Below are positions 1 through 8,701 of a stretch of 37,827 nt of DNA, in pieces. The notes beneath the pieces are model-generated. The model was not told where the DNA came from, ran no database searches, and saw only the letters and a list, made by a program, of their open reading frames with translations. Every line of letters starts with the position of its first letter. Position 1 is the first letter of the stretch. Both the position numbers and the translations under genes were made by a program. The stretch covers positions 1 to 37,827 of the forward strand of contig JABAYK010000038.1 in NCBI GenBank assembly GCA_018609045.1. Reading direction: 5' to 3'. Origin of the DNA: Flavobacteriales bacterium (GTDB lineage Bacteria; Bacteroidota; Bacteroidia; Flavobacteriales_G; Salibacteraceae).

Positions 1-55
1 GAACTCCTGTTACCAGGATGAAAACCTGGCGTCCTAACCACTAGACGAATGGGCC
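1..55 (-). tRNA. tRNA-Glu (TTC), 3' part cut by window edge
   Basis: Read on the minus strand, the segment begins GGCCCAT (acceptor stem) and continues with a D-arm containing TAGTGGTTAGGA. The anticodon stem CCAGG/CCTGG encloses the loop TTTTCAT, so the anticodon is TTC, which reads glutamate codons. The variable loop and the 5' half of the T arm (CAGGAGTTC) follow, then the window ends. About 20 bases, covering the rest of the T arm, the 3' acceptor strand and the discriminator, lie outside. It points the same way as proS and the gene after it, 72 bases downstream of that gene's stop. Confidence 0.93.
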
Positions 56-127
56 TCAATGAACTTTCCTCAAAAAAGGAATGCAAATTTAGTTAAAATT
101 AAATCTCGTCAAAACTTTTTAAAAAAT

Positions 128-811
128 TTATTTTAAATCATTTCTTTCCCAACTATATTTAAACCCCAAACGCTTGTCTGTTGTGAGTTTCATGTTTTTT
201 GTAAGTTCAATAATTTGATTAATTGTTACCCGTTGCATAGCAGAATAATTTGGTGTGAGCAAATCAAAGTCTAATGAATACACCAAACTGGCCTCAATAA
301 TCTTATCAATATTAGCTTCTGATATTTCTGCATTGGCAAAATCTGTAAATAAAAAACCCATTTGCCTTTTTCCATCAACAAAAAAGTGATTGTCTTTATT
401 GATAAAAATTCGGGCAATTAAATAACCTGCATCATTTACCCTATTAAACTTGAAAGAGTCTGACAAAAAATTGTAAATATTTATCATTCCACAGTAAGCT
501 CTTAATGGATCTTCCTTAACGTATCCAATCTTCCAAATGGGATGATTTTCTTCAAACCCAAAAACATTGGTATGCATATGAAAAAGCAACGTATCTCCAC
601 CAAATTTCAATTTAGCATCGTATGAGCCTTTTGAACTATACTGAATATCAACCCGATCGTCATGTTTAATTATTTCGTGATGATAAGATTCTGCAATTGC
701 CCTTAATCTTGTTTTAAAAATTTCAAAATGATTTATAACCTTGTGAAAAACCTCCTGTTTTGTTGAGGTTTTTTCTTTAAGGGTCTTTATTATATTTTGG
801 TTTAATTCCAC
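128..811 (-). CDS. conserved Bacteroidota protein of unknown function, about 227 aa
   Basis: I do not recognise a named family. The product is a soluble mixed alpha/beta protein with no signal peptide, membrane segment or metal motif. The N-terminal third looks helical and charged; the middle is rich in aromatic strands (KFGGDTLLFHMHTNVFGF, YLIARIFINKDNHFFVDGKRQMGFLF). No ATG lies near the N terminus. The choices are GTG at 811, directly after the proS stop codon (bases 813-815), or TTG at 829, which overlaps proS by 17 bases. I prefer GTG; an out-of-frame ATG at 813 stops after three codons. The close coupling means it is almost certainly co-transcribed with proS, ahead of tRNA-Glu. That suggests, but does not show, a link to translation. 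Confidence 0.8.
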   Translation of the reverse strand: MELNQNIIKTLKEKTSTKQEVFHKVINHFEIFKTRLRAIAESYHHEIIKHDDRVDIQYSSKGSYDAKLKFGGDTLLFHMHTNVFGFEENHPIWKIGYVKEDPLRAYCGMINIYNFLSDSFKFNRVNDAGYLIARIFINKDNHFFVDGKRQMGFLFTDFANAEISEANIDKIIEASLVYSLDFDLLTPNYSAMQRVTINQIIELTKNMKLTTDKRLGFKYSWERNDLK

Positions 812-812
812 A

Positions 813-2285
813 TTAATAAGCTTTAGCAAACAAAACCCGCTGTAAGGAAGGATTTCCCGTAAGGATACATTTACCAGGTTCTTGTTTATTATTTAATGGA
901 ATACACCTGATTGTAGCTTTGGTGTATTCTTTAATTCTATCTTCAGTTTCATTGGTGCCATCCCAATGAGCATAAACAAATCCGCCTTTTTTTATAAGCT
1001 TTTTAAATTCATTAAAATCGTTGGCATAATGGGTATTCTCCTCCTGAAAATCTTTGGCTTTTGTATAGAGGTTTTCTTGAATTCTTTCTAAAAGATGAAC
1101 TACTTTGTTTGGTAAATCGGTAATTGAAATAGATTCTTTTTCTAGAGTATCTCTTCTTGCTACTTCAACAGAATTATTTTCTAAATCTCGAGGACCAATT
1201 GCAATTCTTAGAGGAACCCCCTTAAACTCATACTCTGCAAATTTCCAACCTGGCTTGTGTGTATCTCTGTCATCTAGTTTAACAGAAAGACCAAATTTTT
1301 CTAAATCTTCTTTTATTTTACGACCCATATCGCAAACTGCTTTGTATTCTTCTTCGGTTTTATAAATCGGAACAATAACAACATGTGTTGGAGCTAATTT
1401 GGGAGGTAAAACCAATCCATTGTCATCTGAATGGGTCATAATTAATGCACCCATCAACCTTGTTGAAACGCCCCAAGAAGTTGCCCAAACCAATTCTTGA
1501 TTTCCTTCTTTGGTGGTAAATCTTACATCAAATGCTTTCGCGAAATTTTGACCAAGAAAGTGAGAAGTCCCGGCTTGTAAAGCTTTTCCATCTTGCATCA
1601 AAGCTTCTATGCAATAAGTTTCTAATGCTCCAGCAAACCTTTCATTTGGAGTTTTAACGCCCTTGATAACTGGCATTGCCATAAATTTTTCTGCAAATTC
1701 AGCATAAACATCAAGCATTTTTTCTGCTTCAAAAATTGCTTCTGCTTTGGTTGCATGAGCAGTGTGACCTTCTTGCCATAAAAACTCAGCAGTTCTTAAA
1801 AACAACCTTGTTCTCATTTCCCATCTAACAACATTTGCCCATTGATTAATCAATATGGGTAAGTCTCGGTAAGATTGTATCCACTTTTTGTACGAATTCC
1901 AAATTATGGTTTCACTAGTTGGTCTTACGATTAATTCTTCTTCAAGTTTAGCATCTGGATCAACCTCAACACTTTTCCCATCTTCAGAGGCTTTTAATCT
2001 GTAATGAGTAACCACGGCGCATTCTTTTGCGAAACCTTCAACATGGGCTGCTTCTTTGCTCAAATAAGATTTAGGAATAAATAAAGGAAAGTAAGCATTT
2101 ACATGACCAGTATCTTTAAACATTTTATCTAGAGCTTGCTGCATTTTTTCCCAAACAGCATACCCGTAGGGTTTTATTATCATGCATCCTCTAACGTCTG
2201 ATGTTTCGGCCATATCGGCCCTAACAACTAAATCGTTGTACCATTGGGAGTAATTTTGCTCTCTTGTAATAAAGTTTTTTGCCAT
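813..2285 (-). CDS. proS: prolyl-tRNA synthetase, eukaryote/archaeal-like type
   Basis: Charges tRNA-Pro with proline in the cytoplasm. At 490 residues without the large editing insertion it matches the short ProS type found in archaea, eukaryotes and Bacteroidota rather than the roughly 570-residue E. coli type. Visible class II synthetase features are RPTSE at residues 121-125, motif 2 with the flipping loop at about 142-165 ([20 protein letters not shown]), and the ATP-binding motif 3 segment [18 protein letters not shown] at about 268-285. An anticodon-binding domain and the ProS C-terminal domain follow (ending FAKAY). The start is ATG. A good upstream promoter is present on the same strand, and the gene is the first of a two-gene unit. 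Confidence 0.97.
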   Translation of the reverse strand: MAKNFITREQNYSQWYNDLVVRADMAETSDVRGCMIIKPYGYAVWEKMQQALDKMFKDTGHVNAYFPLFIPKSYLSKEAAHVEGFAKECAVVTHYRLKASEDGKSVEVDPDAKLEEELIVRPTSETIIWNSYKKWIQSYRDLPILINQWANVVRWEMRTRLFLRTAEFLWQEGHTAHATKAEAIFEAEKMLDVYAEFAEKFMAMPVIKGVKTPNERFAGALETYCIEALMQDGKALQAGTSHFLGQNFAKAFDVRFTTKEGNQELVWATSWGVSTRLMGALIMTHSDDNGLVLPPKLAPTHVVIVPIYKTEEEYKAVCDMGRKIKEDLEKFGLSVKLDDRDTHKPGWKFAEYEFKGVPLRIAIGPRDLENNSVEVARRDTLEKESISITDLPNKVVHLLERIQENLYTKAKDFQEENTHYANDFNEFKKLIKKGGFVYAHWDGTNETEDRIKEYTKATIRCIPLNNKQEPGKCILTGNPSLQRVLFAKAY

Positions 2286-2317
2286 TGTTATTTGTTTTGG
2301 CTATATTTAGAAAACGC

Positions 2318-2352
2318 CAAATTTAACTTCAAATAATTTAGCGTTAAACAAA
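2318..2352 (-). promoter_or_regulatory. candidate Bacteroidota promoter for proS
   Basis: On the minus strand the -33 element TTTG (2352-2349) is followed after 23 bases by TAAATTTG (2325-2318), a perfect TAnnTTTG -7 box. Predicted transcription start is about 2313, giving a leader of roughly 28 bases before the ATG at 2285. The spacing is at the upper end of the range usual for Flavobacteria. Confidence 0.55.
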
Positions 2353-2422
2353 CTAAACAATTAATTTAACGTTTAATATTTAGGAACGATATTTGATTTA
2401 AATTGGACATAATTTCAGCACC

Positions 2423-3337
2423 ATGAAAACCTACATCAATTTTATTTTAATAGCCTCAATTTCAATTTGTATTTCTGGTTGTGCATCGATGCAAAACCAA
2501 GCTTTAGTTGAAGACGATATTTATTTTAACTCAAAAGATATTGCGAAAGAAAAAGCTCAAATAGCTTTAGCTGCTCAAAAAAAACAAACCCAAATTGAAT
2601 CTACCTCTTCTCAAAGTTCATCATCAAACATCGAAGATGATTATTATGATGAAGATTATTACAACAAAATGCCTGTTAGCCCATACTCACCAATATATGA
2701 TCCATTCTGGGGACCCACACCAATGTTTTCTCAACCCGGCTGGAATAGCAATGTAGGTTTTGGCTATAACCCCATGATGGGCTCAATGTGGAACATGGGA
2801 ATTGGTTATACTTGGGGAAACCCTGGTTTTAATTCGGGTTTCAACAATTCTTTTTACAACCCTTACATGAACCCTTATTACAATCCATATAATTCTTGGG
2901 GTAACCCTTATGGAATGTATGGAAATCCTTACGGAAATAATTTTTTTAATTCGTATTATCCTCAATTAGATAATACTTCAAGAGTAACTGTTGCTCCTCG
3001 TAATTCTATTAATTCCAATTACAGATCTGATGCAGTAAATAGACAATTCAACAGAGCCGCAGCTCAACCAAAATCATACAAAACAACTAAATCAACAAAT
3101 TACACTCCATCAAATAACAATATCAATATTCCGAAAGGAACTACAGTACCTGTAAATACAAGAAACTCTGCAGTAAGAGACCAAATTAGGGAACAAATAA
3201 ACCCAAGAACTACCCCTTCGAGGCCATCGAACAACACATTCTCTAATCCAAATAATACCATAAGTTCGCCTTCAAGAGGAGGAAGTTCAAGACCTTCTTC
3301 TCCTCCATCTTCTCCAACAAGAAACAGAAGGTACTAA
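2423..3337 (+). CDS. Asn/Tyr/Pro-rich low-complexity lipoprotein
   Basis: A 304-residue predicted lipoprotein: an N-terminal hydrophobic segment ends in the lipobox ISGC with the modified cysteine at residue 20. After a charged helical stretch (about 31-60), an acidic and Ser-rich linker (60-80) leads to a region of about 130 residues dominated by Asn, Tyr, Gly, Pro, Trp and Met, with many NPY and GNP units (for example GNPYGMYGNPYGNN near 160-173). The C-terminal third is basic and Ser/Asn/Pro/Arg-rich, ending RNRRY. The composition suggests an unstructured or surface-adhesive protein, but no enzymatic domain is visible. Its stop codon overlaps the start of the next gene by one base (TAATG), so it is translationally coupled to the FadL-like protein and may work with it in the outer membrane. 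Confidence 0.85.
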   Translation: MKTYINFILIASISICISGCASMQNQALVEDDIYFNSKDIAKEKAQIALAAQKKQTQIESTSSQSSSSNIEDDYYDEDYYNKMPVSPYSPIYDPFWGPTPMFSQPGWNSNVGFGYNPMMGSMWNMGIGYTWGNPGFNSGFNNSFYNPYMNPYYNPYNSWGNPYGMYGNPYGNNFFNSYYPQLDNTSRVTVAPRNSINSNYRSDAVNRQFNRAAAQPKSYKTTKSTNYTPSNNNINIPKGTTVPVNTRNSAVRDQIREQINPRTTPSRPSNNTFSNPNNTISSPSRGGSSRPSSPPSSPTRNRRY

Positions 3338-4803
3338 TGCAGAGAATTCTTTTATTTTTTATTGTTCTTATGCCTAATTTAGTTTTTAGCCAAACTGAAG
3401 TGGACGCAGTAAGGTATTCTCAAAGAGGTCTAAACGGATCTGCAAGGTTTGTAGGTTTAGGAGGTGCCATGCAAGCTTTAGGTGGAGATTTAACAACCTT
3501 AAGCTATAACCCAGCTGGGTTAGGTATTATTAGAAATTTTGAAATTTCAGGAAGCTTAGGTATCAATACATTAAGCTCGAATACTACTCATTACGGAAAT
3601 GAGGTTTACAATTCTATTCCAAGGTTAAGTATCGACCAATTAGGTTTTGGTGGACCATCTGAAATAGCTTTAAAAGGAAAATGGAGCAATCTAAGTCTTG
3701 GCCTTTCTTACAACAGGCAAAATAATTATCATAGGGTGGTTGAAATTGAAGGTGTTAATCCTGAGTCTACTTTGCTAGATGGTTTTCAAGCTGTATTAAA
3801 TTCAAATAATGGAGTTTATGATGTAAATAATCCTCCCTCTTTTTATCCTTACTCCGTAGACTTAGCTTGGAATACTCTTTTATTGGATACTTTTAATAAT
3901 CGATATTTTAATCAAATTTTCGAAAACAATACCTTTCAGAAAAAAAGAATAACAAGAGCAGGAAGTTTAAATGAACTCTCAATTGGAGCCTCTGCAAATT
4001 ACGACTACAAACTTTATTTAGGAGCTAGCTTAAATATTCAAAATTTAGAATACTCTGAAACAAACCTATTTTCAGAAACTACTGCAGAAGATGATACAGC
4101 CTCTGTTATAGATGAATATAATTTTGAGGAAACCTTAACAATTTCATCGGGTGGCGCAAACTTAAGATTAGGATTAATTTATAGAATTAGTGATTATTTA
4201 AGGTTTGGAGCATCATTTCAAACCCCTACTCTTCTTAATTTAACAGACCAATTTGACGCATACATGGAGGCTAATTATGAAGCTGGAACTCTTGATTCGT
4301 ACCCTGTAAATCCTTTGTATTTTGAGTATAGATTTATAGGGCCCTATAGAGCTTCAGGAGGATTTGCCGCCTTATTTGGAAAGCAAGGTTTACTTTCTGT
4401 AGATTATGAATTTGTTGATTATAGAACTGGAAGGTTCTCTGAAAAGCGTGCATACCCGTGGAATACTGATGGGTTAAATAGCAATATTAAATCGAACTTA
4501 ACTTTTACCCACACCGTGAGATCTGGATTAGAATACAGATTTGGAAACTTTACTGCAAGAGGAGGTTATGTTTTTAGCCAAGATCCTTACAGTAATAAAC
4601 TAGCAATAAATAGAGGTTTTCGTTCAACTTCATTTGGGATTGGTTACAGAAAAGAGGGCTGGTATATTGATTTTACCCTTCAATCTGTAGCTTACGAAAA
4701 ATATGAGTATTACTTATATAATCCTGAGCTTACACCGTTACAGCCAACAACCATAGAAAATAGAGACTTTAAAGCTTTATTTACTTTAGGTATAAAATAT
4801 TAG
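3337..4803 (+). CDS. FadL/OmpP1-family outer-membrane beta-barrel protein
   Basis: A 488-residue protein with a short signal peptide cleaved near residue 18 (VFS-QTEVDAVRYSQ). The N-terminal motif pattern ARFVGLGGAMQALGGDLTTLSYNPAGLG is typical of the OmpP1/FadL/TodX family, in which a conserved NPAGL marks the hatch segment. The rest is alternating amphipathic strands ending in a barrel-like C terminus (FKALFTLGIKY). Family members carry hydrophobic compounds such as fatty acids across the outer membrane; the substrate here is unknown. It overlaps the upstream lipoprotein gene by one base, and a strong bidirectional hairpin terminator follows eight bases after the stop. Confidence 0.88.
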   Translation: MQRILLFFIVLMPNLVFSQTEVDAVRYSQRGLNGSARFVGLGGAMQALGGDLTTLSYNPAGLGIIRNFEISGSLGINTLSSNTTHYGNEVYNSIPRLSIDQLGFGGPSEIALKGKWSNLSLGLSYNRQNNYHRVVEIEGVNPESTLLDGFQAVLNSNNGVYDVNNPPSFYPYSVDLAWNTLLLDTFNNRYFNQIFENNTFQKKRITRAGSLNELSIGASANYDYKLYLGASLNIQNLEYSETNLFSETTAEDDTASVIDEYNFEETLTISSGGANLRLGLIYRISDYLRFGASFQTPTLLNLTDQFDAYMEANYEAGTLDSYPVNPLYFEYRFIGPYRASGGFAALFGKQGLLSVDYEFVDYRTGRFSEKRAYPWNTDGLNSNIKSNLTFTHTVRSGLEYRFGNFTARGGYVFSQDPYSNKLAINRGFRSTSFGIGYRKEGWYIDFTLQSVAYEKYEYYLYNPELTPLQPTTIENRDFKALFTLGIKY

Positions 4804-4810
4804 GCAATAA

Positions 4811-4834
4811 AAAAGGGGCTAAAAAGCCCCTTTT
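4811..4834. terminator. bidirectional intrinsic terminator
   Basis: Perfect 10-bp inverted repeat AAAAGGGGCT / AGCCCCTTTT with an AAAA loop, between the convergent FadL-like gene (ends 4803) and the coiled-coil gene (ends 4856). The A-tract and T-tract on either side allow it to act in both directions. Confidence 0.9.
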
Positions 4835-4855
4835 CTATTTTGTTAAATTGATGGA

Positions 4856-5653
4856 TTAATCAATTTTTATAATCTTATTGAAAAGCTCTTTCATTTTTTC
4901 TTCCTCTTCTGCTGCTAACTCCTCATCCACTAAAATACGGCCACAATGCTCTGAGAAAGTAATTTTTTTACGAGCTCTAATTTCTAATTCTCTTTGCGGT
5001 GGAATTAAGAAAAAAGAACCTCCTGAAGCGCCTCTAACAACAGGAACAACTGCTAAACCATTGTTCATGTTTTTTCTAATTCTTCCGTAAGCAACCAATA
5101 ATCTTTCTTCGATGTTTTTTGAAAAATCTTTTGATTTATTCAATAACTCTTCTTCTTCTTTTTTGGTTTCTGCCAATATTTTATCTAGCTCACCTTTTTT
5201 GTGATCAAGATCTTCTTTACGCTCGTTGTATTTTTCTTGATTAAGATCTAAAACTTCATTTTTATTTGCAATGCGCGCTTGATATTCTCTAATACGTTTT
5301 TCACAAAGTTGGATTTCTAAGTTTTGGTACTCAATCTCTTTTGAAAGTGCTTCAAATTCTCTGTTATTTCTAACATTATTTTGTTGCTCTTCGTACTTTT
5401 TAATTAAAGCTTGAGAATCTTTAATTTCAATTTTTTTGTTTGAAATCTCGTTATCTTGATCTTTAATTTCAGCTTTGATTTTGTCAAGTTTTTCTTCTAA
5501 ACTCGATAATTCAGCTTCTAGGTCTTCAACCTCAAGAGGTAATTCTCCTCTCATATCTCTTATCTGATCAATTTTAGAATCAATCAATTGTAAGTCGTAA
5601 AGCGATCTTAGCTTTTCTTCTATTGTAACTGTGTTTGTTGCTTTTTTTGCCAT
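4856..5653 (-). CDS. coiled-coil protein with degenerate C4-type zinc ribbon
   Basis: A 265-residue protein of the family with a long coiled coil followed by a C-terminal zinc-ribbon domain (formerly DUF164). Residues about 10-190 are nearly all heptad-like, rich in Glu, Lys, Leu and Ile. The ribbon remains recognisable as SGGSFFLIPPQRELEIRARK then SEHCGRILVDEEL at about 210-246. In typical members these positions are CxxC and CxxC; here they are Ser210, Ser213, Ser234 and Cys237, so zinc binding is probably lost. The family is usually found beside Nif3-like genes, as here: the upstream Nif3 gene ends seven bases before this ATG. Function in Bacteroidota is not established. Confidence 0.88.
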   Translation of the reverse strand: MAKKATNTVTIEEKLRSLYDLQLIDSKIDQIRDMRGELPLEVEDLEAELSSLEEKLDKIKAEIKDQDNEISNKKIEIKDSQALIKKYEEQQNNVRNNREFEALSKEIEYQNLEIQLCEKRIREYQARIANKNEVLDLNQEKYNERKEDLDHKKGELDKILAETKKEEEELLNKSKDFSKNIEERLLVAYGRIRKNMNNGLAVVPVVRGASGGSFFLIPPQRELEIRARKKITFSEHCGRILVDEELAAEEEEKMKELFNKIIKID

Positions 5654-5660
5654 GCTTCTT

Positions 5661-6764
5661 TCAGAAATAATTTACCGGATTGGTTTTCACTCCCGTTAAA
5701 TGGGTTGCAAATGTATTAAATTTTTGCATTAAAAAATCACCTATTAAATCAATTGTAAATTGCTCAGATTCAAAGTGTCCGATATCGGCATAAACTATTT
5801 TATTTTCAGCATCAAAAAAATCATGGTATTTAACATCCCCTGTGATGTAAACATCAGCTTTTTTAGCAATTGCATTCTTCAAAAGAAAACTTCCTGCTCC
5901 TCCACAAAACGCAACTTTTTTTATGGGTTTATTTAGTAATGTTGTGTGTTTTATTACTCCACAATTAAAAACAGATTTCAATTTTTCTAAAAACACTTTC
6001 TCCTCTAATGGGTGTTTAAGTTCTCCAATCATGCCTGCCCCTATTTGTGGGTGATGGTTTACCACCTCAAAAATTTCGTATGCTACTTCTTCGTAAGGGT
6101 GATTGCTTAACAAAGCAGAAATAATTCTACTTTGAAGATGAGCAGGAAAAATTACCTCAATTTTTTGCTCGCTTTCAGAATGGGTTTCTCCTTTTTTTCC
6201 AACAAATGGATTTGCTCCTTCTAATGCTTTAAAAGTTCCAACTCCAGTTGAACTAAAACTACAATTTTGGTAATTCCCAATATTTCCTGCTCCAGCATCA
6301 AATAAAGATTGCCTTAAATTATCTGCATGTTTATTAGGAACATAGGTAAATAACTTTTGTAAAGTATTTTGTTTTGTAGCTAAAATTTGAAGATTCTCTA
6401 ATGCTAATAAATTTCCAATTTTATGGTTTACTCCATGCCAAACATTATCTAAATTGGTATGCACTGCAATTAAGGCAATATCATTTTTTATGGCTTTAAT
6501 TACTACTCGTTCAATATAATTTTTACCTGTAAAAGACTTTAATCCCTTAAATACTATTGGATGATGGGAAACTACGCAATTGCAGTTTTTCAATATTGCT
6601 TCATCTAAAACCTCCTCAATGCAATCTAAACTTACCAAAACCCCTGTTACGGTTTGTTCGGGGTTTCCTACAATTAATGTTGCATTATCATAATCTTCTT
6701 GAAGTTGCGGTGGTGCCCAATTGTAAAGGGCTTTTAGCACATCGTTTACAGTGTTATTTGCCAT
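5661..6764 (-). CDS. Nif3-like dinuclear metal centre hexameric protein
   Basis: A 367-residue member of the Nif3/YbgI (DUF34) family. Metal-binding signatures are present: VVSHHPIVFKGLK near residues 64-76, HTNLDNVWHGVN near 101-112, and the C-terminal GHFESEQ near 327-333. The length fits the three-part form (Nif3 halves with a PII-like insert) common in Gram-positive bacteria and Bacteroidota. Members are annotated as GTP cyclohydrolase 1 type 2 homologues, but that reaction is not firmly established for the family. It is co-transcribed with the downstream coiled-coil/zinc-ribbon gene. The ATG at 6764 lies about five bases from a perfect TAnnTTTG box, suggesting a leaderless or near-leaderless transcript. 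Confidence 0.92.
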   Translation of the reverse strand: MANNTVNDVLKALYNWAPPQLQEDYDNATLIVGNPEQTVTGVLVSLDCIEEVLDEAILKNCNCVVSHHPIVFKGLKSFTGKNYIERVVIKAIKNDIALIAVHTNLDNVWHGVNHKIGNLLALENLQILATKQNTLQKLFTYVPNKHADNLRQSLFDAGAGNIGNYQNCSFSSTGVGTFKALEGANPFVGKKGETHSESEQKIEVIFPAHLQSRIISALLSNHPYEEVAYEIFEVVNHHPQIGAGMIGELKHPLEEKVFLEKLKSVFNCGVIKHTTLLNKPIKKVAFCGGAGSFLLKNAIAKKADVYITGDVKYHDFFDAENKIVYADIGHFESEQFTIDLIGDFLMQKFNTFATHLTGVKTNPVNYF

Positions 6765-6768
6765 TTTA

Positions 6769-6798
6769 CAAATCTATCTTTAATAAAGGCAAATCAAA
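6769..6798 (-). promoter_or_regulatory. candidate promoter for the Nif3-like gene
   Basis: On the minus strand, TTTG (6798-6795), an 18-base spacer and TAGATTTG (6776-6769), a perfect TAnnTTTG box. The transcript would start within a base or two of the ATG at 6764, so the message is predicted to be essentially leaderless. Confidence 0.5.
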
Positions 6799-6813
6799 AC
6801 CTTTATCTTCCAT

Positions 6814-6821
6814 TATTTTTG
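6814..6821 (+). promoter_or_regulatory. candidate -7 box for lpxK
   Basis: TATTTTTG is a perfect TAnnTTTG match ending nine bases before the ATG at 6831. No TTG -33 element lies at the expected distance. The box includes the in-frame TTG at 6819, which argues against that TTG being the start codon. Confidence 0.4.
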
Positions 6822-6830
6822 CAGGCCAAA

Positions 6831-7904
6831 ATGAGTTTTAAGCAATTTTTATTACTTCCAATTAGTATACTTTACGGCCTTTTAACAGGAGTAAGAAATT
6901 TGCTGTTCGATTATGGCATGTTAAACTCTCAAAGATTTGAGGTTGACGTTATTTCTATTGGTAATTTAACAGTTGGCGGAACTGGTAAAACTCCACATGT
7001 TGAATACCTAATTAGGTTACTAAGCCCGAAATTTAAAATAGCAACCTTAAGCAGAGGCTATGGCAGAAAAACCAAAGGTTTTATTAAATCTACTGCACAA
7101 AATACCGCCTCCGAAATTGGGGACGAGCCCTATCAGATAAAATCAAAATTTAAAGATTTAAATGTTTGTGTTGATGAACAAAGAGTGCATGGAATAAAAA
7201 CTATGTTAACCAGTGATGAAAATATAAAAGCTATTTTGCTAGATGACGCTTATCAACATCGTTGGGTTCAGTCTAACATTAACATTTTACTTACATCATA
7301 CGATAATCTTTACCACAATGATTACGTAATGCCATCGGGCAAACTTAGAGAATGGAGAAGCGGAGCTTCTAGAGCAGATATTATTATTGTTACCAAAACA
7401 CCCGATATTTTTTCTCCTCTTGAAAGAAGAATTATTACACAAGACATTAATCCAAAACCTCACCAACAGGTTTTTTACTCTTATTTAAAATATGGCAACT
7501 TTATTTCGGTAAAAAAGACTGATTCTCCTAAACAAAAAATTGATAAAGAATTTTATTTTGCTAGGAATTTCACATGTCTTTTGCTAACCGGAATTGCAAA
7601 CCCAGAGCCTTTAACCACTTATTTTGAAGAAAAATTTACCGAATTAAAACATATTGCTCATCCCGATCATCATAAGTTTACCGTTTTTGATATTGAAAAA
7701 TTAAAAGGTACTTTCGAGAGTATAAAAAATCAAAACAAAATAATTATAACAACAGAAAAAGATGCGGCTAGATTGCAAGATCCGAGCATCCTTCCTTTAA
7801 TAAATGATTTACCTTTATTTTATATTTCAATAGAAGTTGATTTTCATGGTAAAGATAAAGAGGTGTTTGATAATTATATTTTAAGTTATGTTGGAAGAAA
7901 TTAA
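6831..7904 (+). CDS. lpxK: tetraacyldisaccharide 4'-kinase
   Basis: Inner-membrane-associated kinase that phosphorylates the 4' position of the tetraacyldisaccharide precursor, making lipid IVA in lipid A synthesis. The N terminus is hydrophobic (QFLLLPISILYGLLTG). The Walker A loop is GNLTVGGTGKTP at about residues 44-55, followed by LSRGYGRKTKGF and the LLDDAYQHRWV segment that matches the family's D-D-x-x-QHR motif. The C-terminal TTEKDAARL is also typical. The open frame extends to a TTG at 6819, but ATG at 6831 is preferred because the TTG lies in the likely -7 box. The last 17 bases overlap the purine nucleoside phosphorylase gene, making this the first gene of a five-gene run. Confidence 0.95.
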   Translation: MSFKQFLLLPISILYGLLTGVRNLLFDYGMLNSQRFEVDVISIGNLTVGGTGKTPHVEYLIRLLSPKFKIATLSRGYGRKTKGFIKSTAQNTASEIGDEPYQIKSKFKDLNVCVDEQRVHGIKTMLTSDENIKAILLDDAYQHRWVQSNINILLTSYDNLYHNDYVMPSGKLREWRSGASRADIIIVTKTPDIFSPLERRIITQDINPKPHQQVFYSYLKYGNFISVKKTDSPKQKIDKEFYFARNFTCLLLTGIANPEPLTTYFEEKFTELKHIAHPDHHKFTVFDIEKLKGTFESIKNQNKIIITTEKDAARLQDPSILPLINDLPLFYISIEVDFHGKDKEVFDNYILSYVGRN

Positions 7905-8700
7905 ATCAGCAGTAGGTTACCTGCAAAACAAAACCAGTTTTAAACCAGAAATAGGAATAATATTAGGAACTGGTCTAGGCAATCTGGCCAATAAAATAGA
8001 AGTAGAATTAAAAATTCCTTATTCTGAAATTCCAAACTTTCCTCAATCAACAGTTAAAGGCCATAAAGGAAATTTAATATTCGGAAGTTTATCTGGTAAA
8101 AAAGTTGTGGCATTGCAAGGCAGGTTCCATTATTATGAAGGTTACGACATGCAAAAAGTTACCTTCCCCATAAGGGTGTTTGCACTTTTAGGTGTTGAAA
8201 CTTTTATTTTATCTAATGCTTCTGGAGGCGTAAACTCTAGCTTTAAAGTTGGGGATATTATGCTTATTACCGACCACATTAATTTATTTCCCGACAATCC
8301 TTTAAGAGGAAAAAATATTGAAGAATTTGGACCTCGATTTCCAGATATGAGTGAGCCCTATAGCAAAAAGTTAATTTCATTAGCTAAAAGCTGTGCTCAA
8401 AAAGTAAATGTTTCTGTTGTTGAGGGAGTTTATGCCGGAACATCGGGCCCAACTTTCGAAACCCCTGCAGAATACAAATTTATGCAAGCAATCGGAGCCG
8501 ATGCCGTTGGAATGTCAACCGTTCCAGAGGTAATTGTCGCTAAGCACATGCAAAAAGCTTGCTTTGCAATATCGGTAATAACTGATTTGGGTGTTGGAGA
8601 AGAAATAGAAGAAGTTTCTCACGAAAAAGTGCTTGTTGCTGCCAACGAAGTTGAACCAAAAGTTACCGCTTTAATTTCTGAAATGATTAAATCTATTTAA
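7888..8700 (+). CDS. punA: purine nucleoside phosphorylase, trimeric type I
   Basis: Cytoplasmic enzyme that splits inosine and guanosine with phosphate into base and ribose 1-phosphate (purine salvage). At 270 residues it has the length of the trimeric class. The phosphate-binding loop GTGLGNL lies at 27-33, and GRFHYYEGY, the SNASGG segment, the base-site region AGTSGPTFETPAE and VGMSTVPEV follow in the usual order. It begins inside lpxK (17-base overlap) and ends one base before the next start, so it belongs to the lpxK run. There is no functional link to lipid A; the arrangement is common in this phylum. Confidence 0.95.
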   Translation: MLEEIKSAVGYLQNKTSFKPEIGIILGTGLGNLANKIEVELKIPYSEIPNFPQSTVKGHKGNLIFGSLSGKKVVALQGRFHYYEGYDMQKVTFPIRVFALLGVETFILSNASGGVNSSFKVGDIMLITDHINLFPDNPLRGKNIEEFGPRFPDMSEPYSKKLISLAKSCAQKVNVSVVEGVYAGTSGPTFETPAEYKFMQAIGADAVGMSTVPEVIVAKHMQKACFAISVITDLGVGEEIEEVSHEKVLVAANEVEPKVTALISEMIKSI

Positions 8701-8701
8701 C

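Noticed and set aside
66..81. Small hairpin TTCCT/AGGAA between tRNA-Glu and its upstream gene as a terminator
   Set aside because: The stem is only five pairs and is not followed by a U-run on the minus strand.
1105..1365. Plus-strand open frame inside proS, and similar antisense frames inside metK, atpD, gatB, ahcY and both TonB receptor genes
   Set aside because: They lie wholly within well-supported genes, lack recognisable domains and have no promoter or start context.
2813..2962. Possible tandem DNA repeat in the NPY-rich region
   Set aside because: The units vary in length and codon use; the repetition is at the protein level and not a tandem DNA repeat.
2783..2965. Open frame opposite the Asn/Tyr-rich lipoprotein gene
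   Set aside because: It is a mirror of the biased composition (Ile/Arg-rich product) of the sense gene and has no family features.
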